64,000 nucleotides of DNA from Azophilus sp965116165 (GTDB lineage: Bacteria; Pseudomonadota; Gammaproteobacteria; Pseudomonadales; Azotimanducaceae). Each line of letters begins with the position of its first letter. Position 1 is the stretch's first letter. The notes beneath the pieces are model-generated. The model did no database searches, had not been told where the DNA came from, and saw only the letters and a list, made by a program, of their open reading frames with translations. Below, piece by piece: positions 60,538 through 64,000 of this stretch. A program made the position numbers and the translations under genes. The DNA lies in the NCBI GenBank assembly GCA_965116165.1, contig OZ220484.1, positions 744,001 to 808,000 on the forward strand. The letters are read 5' to 3'.

Positions 60538-60644
60538 CTAGGAAACCTCTGATTAATCCTGTAGTCGGGGCATCCGAGTCAATAAAATCAATAGGTTTCC
60601 AGTGGCTCAATGCTGCTCTATCGAATTGTTCAGACCTTCCCTAG
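60538..60644 (+). mobile_element. MITE, copy F
   Basis: A 107-bp copy with perfect CTAG/CTAG flanks, lying between the convergent symporter and malate synthase genes. It is the copy with the clearest ends: GAAACCTCTGATTAATCC on the left and TGTTCAGACCTTCC on the right. Its right-end frame (MLLYRIVQTFPR) ends at a stop immediately outside. Confidence 0.88.
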
Positions 60645-60686
60645 GTGAGAATCCGGCCGTTATTGCCGACTATTGCCGACCGACGA

Positions 60687-62873
60687 TCACCCCGCGCGTG
60701 TTTTCGCCTTGCGGCGCCGGGCATGCAGAATCGGCTCCGTATAGCCGTTGGGCTGCGCAAGGCCCTGGAAGATCAGGTCTCTCGCGGCCTGAAATGCAAC
60801 GCTGTCGGCAAAGTCCGGCGTCATGTTCCGGTAGGCGGGGTCGCCGGCGTTTTGCTGGTCAACCACGCCGGCCATGCGCTCGAGCGTCTTGAGTACCTGC
60901 TCTTCGGTACAGATGCCGTGGTGCAGCCAATTGGCAATGTGCTGGCTGGAAATACGCAGGGTCGCCCGGTCTTCCATGAGGCCGACATCGTGGATATCCG
61001 GCACTTTGGAGCAGCCAACGCCCTGGTCGATCCAGCGCACGACATAGCCGAGAATGCCCTGGGCATTGTTGTCGAGTTCCGCCTGCACCTCCTGCGCGGA
61101 AAGATTCCTGCCGCCCAGCAGGGGAATGCGCAGAATGTCGTCCACACCGGCCGGGGGGCGCGATTCGAGTTGCGCCTGTCGCCCCGCCACATCCACCCCG
61201 TGGTAGTGGATGGCGTGCAGCGTGGCGGCGGTTGGCGACGGAACCCAGGCGGTATTGGCACCGGCCTGCGGATGGCCGGATTTCACGGCGAGCATTTCCG
61301 CCATCTCGTCGGGTTTTGGCCACATGCCCTTGCCGATCTGCGCATGTCCACGGAAGCCGGTGCGCAGGCCCACATCGACATTGGCGTCCTCGTAGGCGGT
61401 AATCCAAGGCTCGGCCTTGATCGATTCCTTGGGCAAGACGGGGCCCGCCCGCATGCTGGTGTGAATCTCATCGCCGGTGCGGTCGAGGAACCCGGTGTTG
61501 ATGAAGACGATGCGCCGCCGTGCCTCGTAAACACAGGCCCGCAAGTTGACCGAGGTGCGGCGTTCCTCGTCCATGACGCCGACTTTCAAGGTGTTTGCCG
61601 GCAAACCCAATACCGCTTCGACCCGCTCGAATAGGCTAACCGTCAGCGCCACCTCTTCCGGGCCGTGCATCTTGGGCTTGACGATGTAAACGCTACCGGT
61701 GCGGGAATTGCGGAGTTCGCCGCTGCCTTGCAGATCGTGCATGGCCGCCAAGCTGGTGAGGAAAGCATCGAGAAAGCCCTCCGGCACTTCGCGGCCCTCG
61801 TTATCCAATACCGCATCGGTGGTCATCAGGTGTCCGACATTGCGCACCAGCATAAGGCTGCGGCCCGACAGCCTCAGCGGTTTGCCATCGACACCGACAT
61901 AATGCCGGTCGCCATGCAGACACCGGACAAGGGTGCGTCCGCCCTTCTCCAAGGTTTCCTCCAAATCGCCCCGCATCAAACCAAGCCAATTGCGGTACAC
62001 AAGGGCCTTGTCTGCGGCATCCACCGCCGCAACGGAATCCTCGCAATCCTGAATGGTGGTGACGGCGGATTCCAGGGTCACATCCTTTATGCCGGCCGGG
62101 TGCGCGCGGCCCACATGGTGGTCGCGGTCAATCCGCAACTCGATGTGCAGGCCGTGATGGCGCAGCAGCACCGCGCCGGGCTCGCCGGCGTCGCCAACAT
62201 GGCCGCGGAATTGCGCCGGATCCCGGAGCCCGGCATGGCGGCCGTCGGCGAGAACCGCTCGCAGGCTGCTGCCCCCGGCACCGGAGCCGATCCCGTACAG
62301 GCGCACCTCCTTATGGCTGGCATCCTCAAGCGGCACCGTCCGATCCAGGAAGGTGGCGGCTTTCTCGATAACCAACTCGCCGCGCGCCGGGTTGTAGCTC
62401 AATCCCTTCTCGCGGCCCGGCTCCTCCGGTATGACATCGGTGCCATAGAAGGCGTCGTAGAGGCTGCCCCAGCGCGCATTGGCGGCATTGAGGGCATAGC
62501 GCGCGTTCATTACCGGCACGACGAGTTGCGGCCCGGCAAGCAACGCGATTTCCGGATCGACATTTTCCGTTTCAATGCGAAATGACGGCGGTTCGGGGAG
62601 CAGATAGCCAATGTCCTTCAGGAAGGACTTATAGGCGGCGGGGTCGTGCGGACGCCCTTGCCGGTCGAGGTGCCACGCATCGATAAGCCGCTGCAGTTCG
62701 TCCCGCCGAGCGAGAAGCGCCCGGTTCAGCGGCCCCAACTCGACGAGCGCGGCTTCGAAACCTCGCCAAAATGCGTCGAGTTCCACCCCGGTACCCGGCA
62801 GCATTTCCTCGTCAACCAGCCGATCGATTTCCACGGCAACCCGAAGCCCGCCGCGCCGAGTTCTTTCCGACAT
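60687..62873 (-). CDS. glcB: Malate synthase G
   Basis: Glyoxylate-cycle enzyme joining acetyl-CoA and glyoxylate to malate, isoform G. The 728-residue product has the isoform's length and order: N-terminal GTGVELDAFWRGFEAALVEL, NARYALNAANARWGSLYDAF with YGTD after it, the inserted domain, IQDCEDSVAAVDAADK (metal-binding glutamate and aspartate region), YVGVDGKPLRLSGRSLML, LKVGVMDEERRTSVNL with catalytic arginine, INTGFLDRTGDEIHTSM, and the C-terminal WIDQGVGCSKVPDIHDVG with the catalytic aspartate. The start is ATG 62873. It is convergent with the symporter. Isoform G often serves glycolate or acetate growth. Confidence 0.95.
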   Translation of the reverse strand: MSERTRRGGLRVAVEIDRLVDEEMLPGTGVELDAFWRGFEAALVELGPLNRALLARRDELQRLIDAWHLDRQGRPHDPAAYKSFLKDIGYLLPEPPSFRIETENVDPEIALLAGPQLVVPVMNARYALNAANARWGSLYDAFYGTDVIPEEPGREKGLSYNPARGELVIEKAATFLDRTVPLEDASHKEVRLYGIGSGAGGSSLRAVLADGRHAGLRDPAQFRGHVGDAGEPGAVLLRHHGLHIELRIDRDHHVGRAHPAGIKDVTLESAVTTIQDCEDSVAAVDAADKALVYRNWLGLMRGDLEETLEKGGRTLVRCLHGDRHYVGVDGKPLRLSGRSLMLVRNVGHLMTTDAVLDNEGREVPEGFLDAFLTSLAAMHDLQGSGELRNSRTGSVYIVKPKMHGPEEVALTVSLFERVEAVLGLPANTLKVGVMDEERRTSVNLRACVYEARRRIVFINTGFLDRTGDEIHTSMRAGPVLPKESIKAEPWITAYEDANVDVGLRTGFRGHAQIGKGMWPKPDEMAEMLAVKSGHPQAGANTAWVPSPTAATLHAIHYHGVDVAGRQAQLESRPPAGVDDILRIPLLGGRNLSAQEVQAELDNNAQGILGYVVRWIDQGVGCSKVPDIHDVGLMEDRATLRISSQHIANWLHHGICTEEQVLKTLERMAGVVDQQNAGDPAYRNMTPDFADSVAFQAARDLIFQGLAQPNGYTEPILHARRRKAKTRAG

Positions 62874-62926
62874 GAGGCACCCCTTAAAAAGTGCGCGAGT
62901 ATAACGGCTTGCTAGTAGTGGCTCAG

Positions 62927-62977
62927 TTTGAATTTTCAGCTCGTGACAGGCCGTGCTATCAAGAATGCTCGGCGAAG
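62927..62977. repeat. Diverged third copy of the 46-bp repeat, in the 62874-63186 spacer
   Basis: TTTGAATTTTCAGCTCGTGA and the following CAGGCC and GCTCGGCGA resemble the tandem repeats at 36764 and 36810 with a three-base insertion. It lies 50 bases upstream of malate synthase G. The remaining spacer is IS-remnant-like, with no gene I can support. Confidence 0.45.
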
Positions 62978-63114
62978 TTAGTTTTCAAACTCAGCCAGTA
63001 TCGGCTTGATTGTCGGGTGGTGTCGCGGTTTGAAATTTACCTTAACCCCCTGATAAGGAGCCGACAGATGAGTTGGAAGGGTCTACGTTGCTATGGGCAT
63101 TGAAGTATAACGAT

Positions 63115-63126
63115 ACAGTTCACTGT
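63115..63126. promoter_or_regulatory. Possible operator of the antitoxin-toxin operon
   Basis: ACAGT-TC-ACTGT has perfect 5-base arms about 60 bases upstream of the antitoxin start; related half-sites GCAGT and ACAGT follow at 63132 and 63170, and TAATATTA at 63162. Such antitoxins usually repress their own operon, so these are candidate sites. Confidence 0.4.
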
Positions 63127-63186
63127 AATGATGCAGTCTGATAGGTTGTAGCTAAACCCCGTAATATTACAGTAGTGGAGGTGCAT

Positions 63187-63588
63187 ATGGCCGCTCGAGC
63201 CGAACAATTACTGCAACGTGGTTCCAGTGTCTCCAGTTCACTGCTGCCAGCGATTTTTACTATCTTCAGCCAGTGGCATTTGACCGTTACCCAGCAAATG
63301 ACCCTGCTGGGGCTCGGCAATGAGAAGACTCTCTACAACTGGAAGAGCCAACCGAAAAAAGCCAAGCTGACACGAGATCTACTGGAGCGGGCCAGCTATA
63401 TCCTAGGGATCTACAAATCCCTGCAAATCCTGTTGCCGGATGAGGCGCTGGCTGACCAGTGGCTGTCCACACCCAACGATAACCCGTTGTTCAACGGCAC
63501 CGCACCGCTGGATCGATTGCTGGCCGATCAGGTAGTGGATCTGGCCGAGGTGAGGAACTTTCTCGATGCGGAGCGGGGTGGTTGGTGA
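63187..63588 (+). CDS. Xre/MbcA/ParS-family antitoxin
   Basis: Antitoxin of the RES-Xre type II system. The 133-residue product has an N-terminal helix-turn-helix-like part (LPAIFTIFSQWHLTVTQQMT, LLGLGNEKTLYNWKSQPKKA) and the C-terminal DUF2384 toxin-binding part (LERASYILGIYKSLQIL, WLSTPNDNPLFNGTAPLDRL). ATG 63187 has a good ribosome binding site, GGAGGT, four bases upstream. Its stop overlaps the GTG start of the RES gene (GTGA), the normal coupling. It should bind the toxin's active site; because the toxin gene is broken, the antitoxin may now be free. Confidence 0.88.
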   Translation: MAARAEQLLQRGSSVSSSLLPAIFTIFSQWHLTVTQQMTLLGLGNEKTLYNWKSQPKKAKLTRDLLERASYILGIYKSLQILLPDEALADQWLSTPNDNPLFNGTAPLDRLLADQVVDLAEVRNFLDAERGGW

Positions 63589-64000
63589 TTGATATTGATG
63601 CCCTGCCTAGCAGCGAGGTCAACGAGTCTGTCTATCAGGTCATACCGTCACGCTATCCCCAGATCAACCTGTTCGAGCGCGTCTCCGATCCACAGGATTG
63701 GAATGTGCTCTATGAAGTGGAATCACTGACCAACCCTAGGCTTCGCGATGAGGTGGGGGATATTCGGCTGGTGCCTCCCTAAGACCGGGTCTACGGCACC
63801 GGTGCATCTTGGATCATGGCCACCTTTACCCATCCACTGGTCGATGGCCGTGGCGGTCGTTTCAATCGGGATTTCGGTATCTATTACTGCGCGGCCGATG
63901 ATGCGAGCCAAGGCACTTTCCAACGCCAATCATTGGCGGTATCTGCGTTACCATTATGCGAGCGGGTCGATTGTCAAGGTGGAACCTTTCCTTTGAAAAC
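63585..64000 (+). pseudogene. RES-domain NAD-degrading toxin, disrupted by a stop
   Basis: RES toxins degrade NAD+. From GTG 63585 the sequence reads VIDIDALPSSEVNESVYQVI, SRYPQINLFERVSD and LRDEVGDIRLVPP, then a TAA at 63780-63782. In the same frame it continues DRVYGTGASWIMATFTHP and RGGRFNRDFGIYYCAADD, the RES core with the arginine of GGRFNRD and the tyrosine of GIYY; a GAA codon (glutamate) is expected where TAA stands, so one base change explains the stop. Beyond YYCAADD the frame loses resemblance and a neighbouring frame (HWRYLRYHYAS) fits better, suggesting a later frameshift. The gene runs off the window. Confidence 0.75.

Overview
The window looks like a piece of a GC-rich gammaproteobacterial chromosome, probably from a free-living or host-associated marine-type organism. 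The reasons are a fused NuoCD subunit of complex I, a TonB-dependent carbohydrate receptor grouped with tryptophan-halogenase, SapC and JmjC-like genes, a class I fumarase, malate synthase G, a DUF4212/SSS solute symporter pair and a YbdK-type carboxylate-amine ligase. No tRNA, rRNA or CRISPR array was found.

Layout. 1-2306 (minus) is the start of the nuo operon (nuoA, nuoB, nuoCD cut by the window edge). 2474-4217 (minus) holds a deacetylase-family hydrolase and a hicBA toxin-antitoxin pair with an unusual fused HicB. 4408-18442 (plus) is a carbohydrate-use locus: LacI regulator, two secreted or cytosolic glycoside hydrolases, TonB-dependent receptor, two flavin halogenase-like proteins, SapC, a cupin/JmjC-like protein and a GPH-type sugar symporter. 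Palindromes of the form TGACA-N4-TGTCA sit at the promoters of both transcription units and probably are the LacI operators. 18715-25694 holds metabolic genes (histidine phosphatase, metallo-beta-lactamase-fold hydrolase, acyl-CoA synthetase, MFS transporter, VOC protein) and IS remnants.

26314-39186 is a long plus-strand series of cell-envelope genes: secreted proteins, lipoproteins, a protein made of YNPxENxWEM repeats, a TPR/PEGA protein, a PEGA-SUMF1 protein, an ExbB/TolQ/MotA-like channel and two paralogous proteins that join an ExbD-like membrane anchor to a von Willebrand A domain. I read it as a candidate undescribed proton-driven envelope machine. 39201-48135 returns to housekeeping genes (acyl-CoA dehydrogenase, fumarase, dipeptidase, DUF4153 protein, RecQ). 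48287-52156 is a 1289-residue calcium-binding RTX protein with a recent internal duplication. 52434-55336 is a decayed accessory island: a recQ fragment, a deleted AAA-ATPase/nuclease gene, a truncated HMUDK-type DNA-hypermodification protein and a TIR-tail/SLOG pair. 55539-62873 has a carboxylate-amine ligase, a Nudix hydrolase, the DUF4212/SSS symporter and malate synthase G. The right end carries a ParS/Xre-RES toxin-antitoxin pair whose toxin has an in-frame stop.

Across the window a family of about 107-bp miniature IS5-type elements (five good copies with 4-bp YTAR target duplications, plus older or partial copies) is inserted between genes. The right end of this element carries an ATG and an open frame, and at least one gene (the dipeptidase lipoprotein), probably two, appears to take its start codon and first residues from it.
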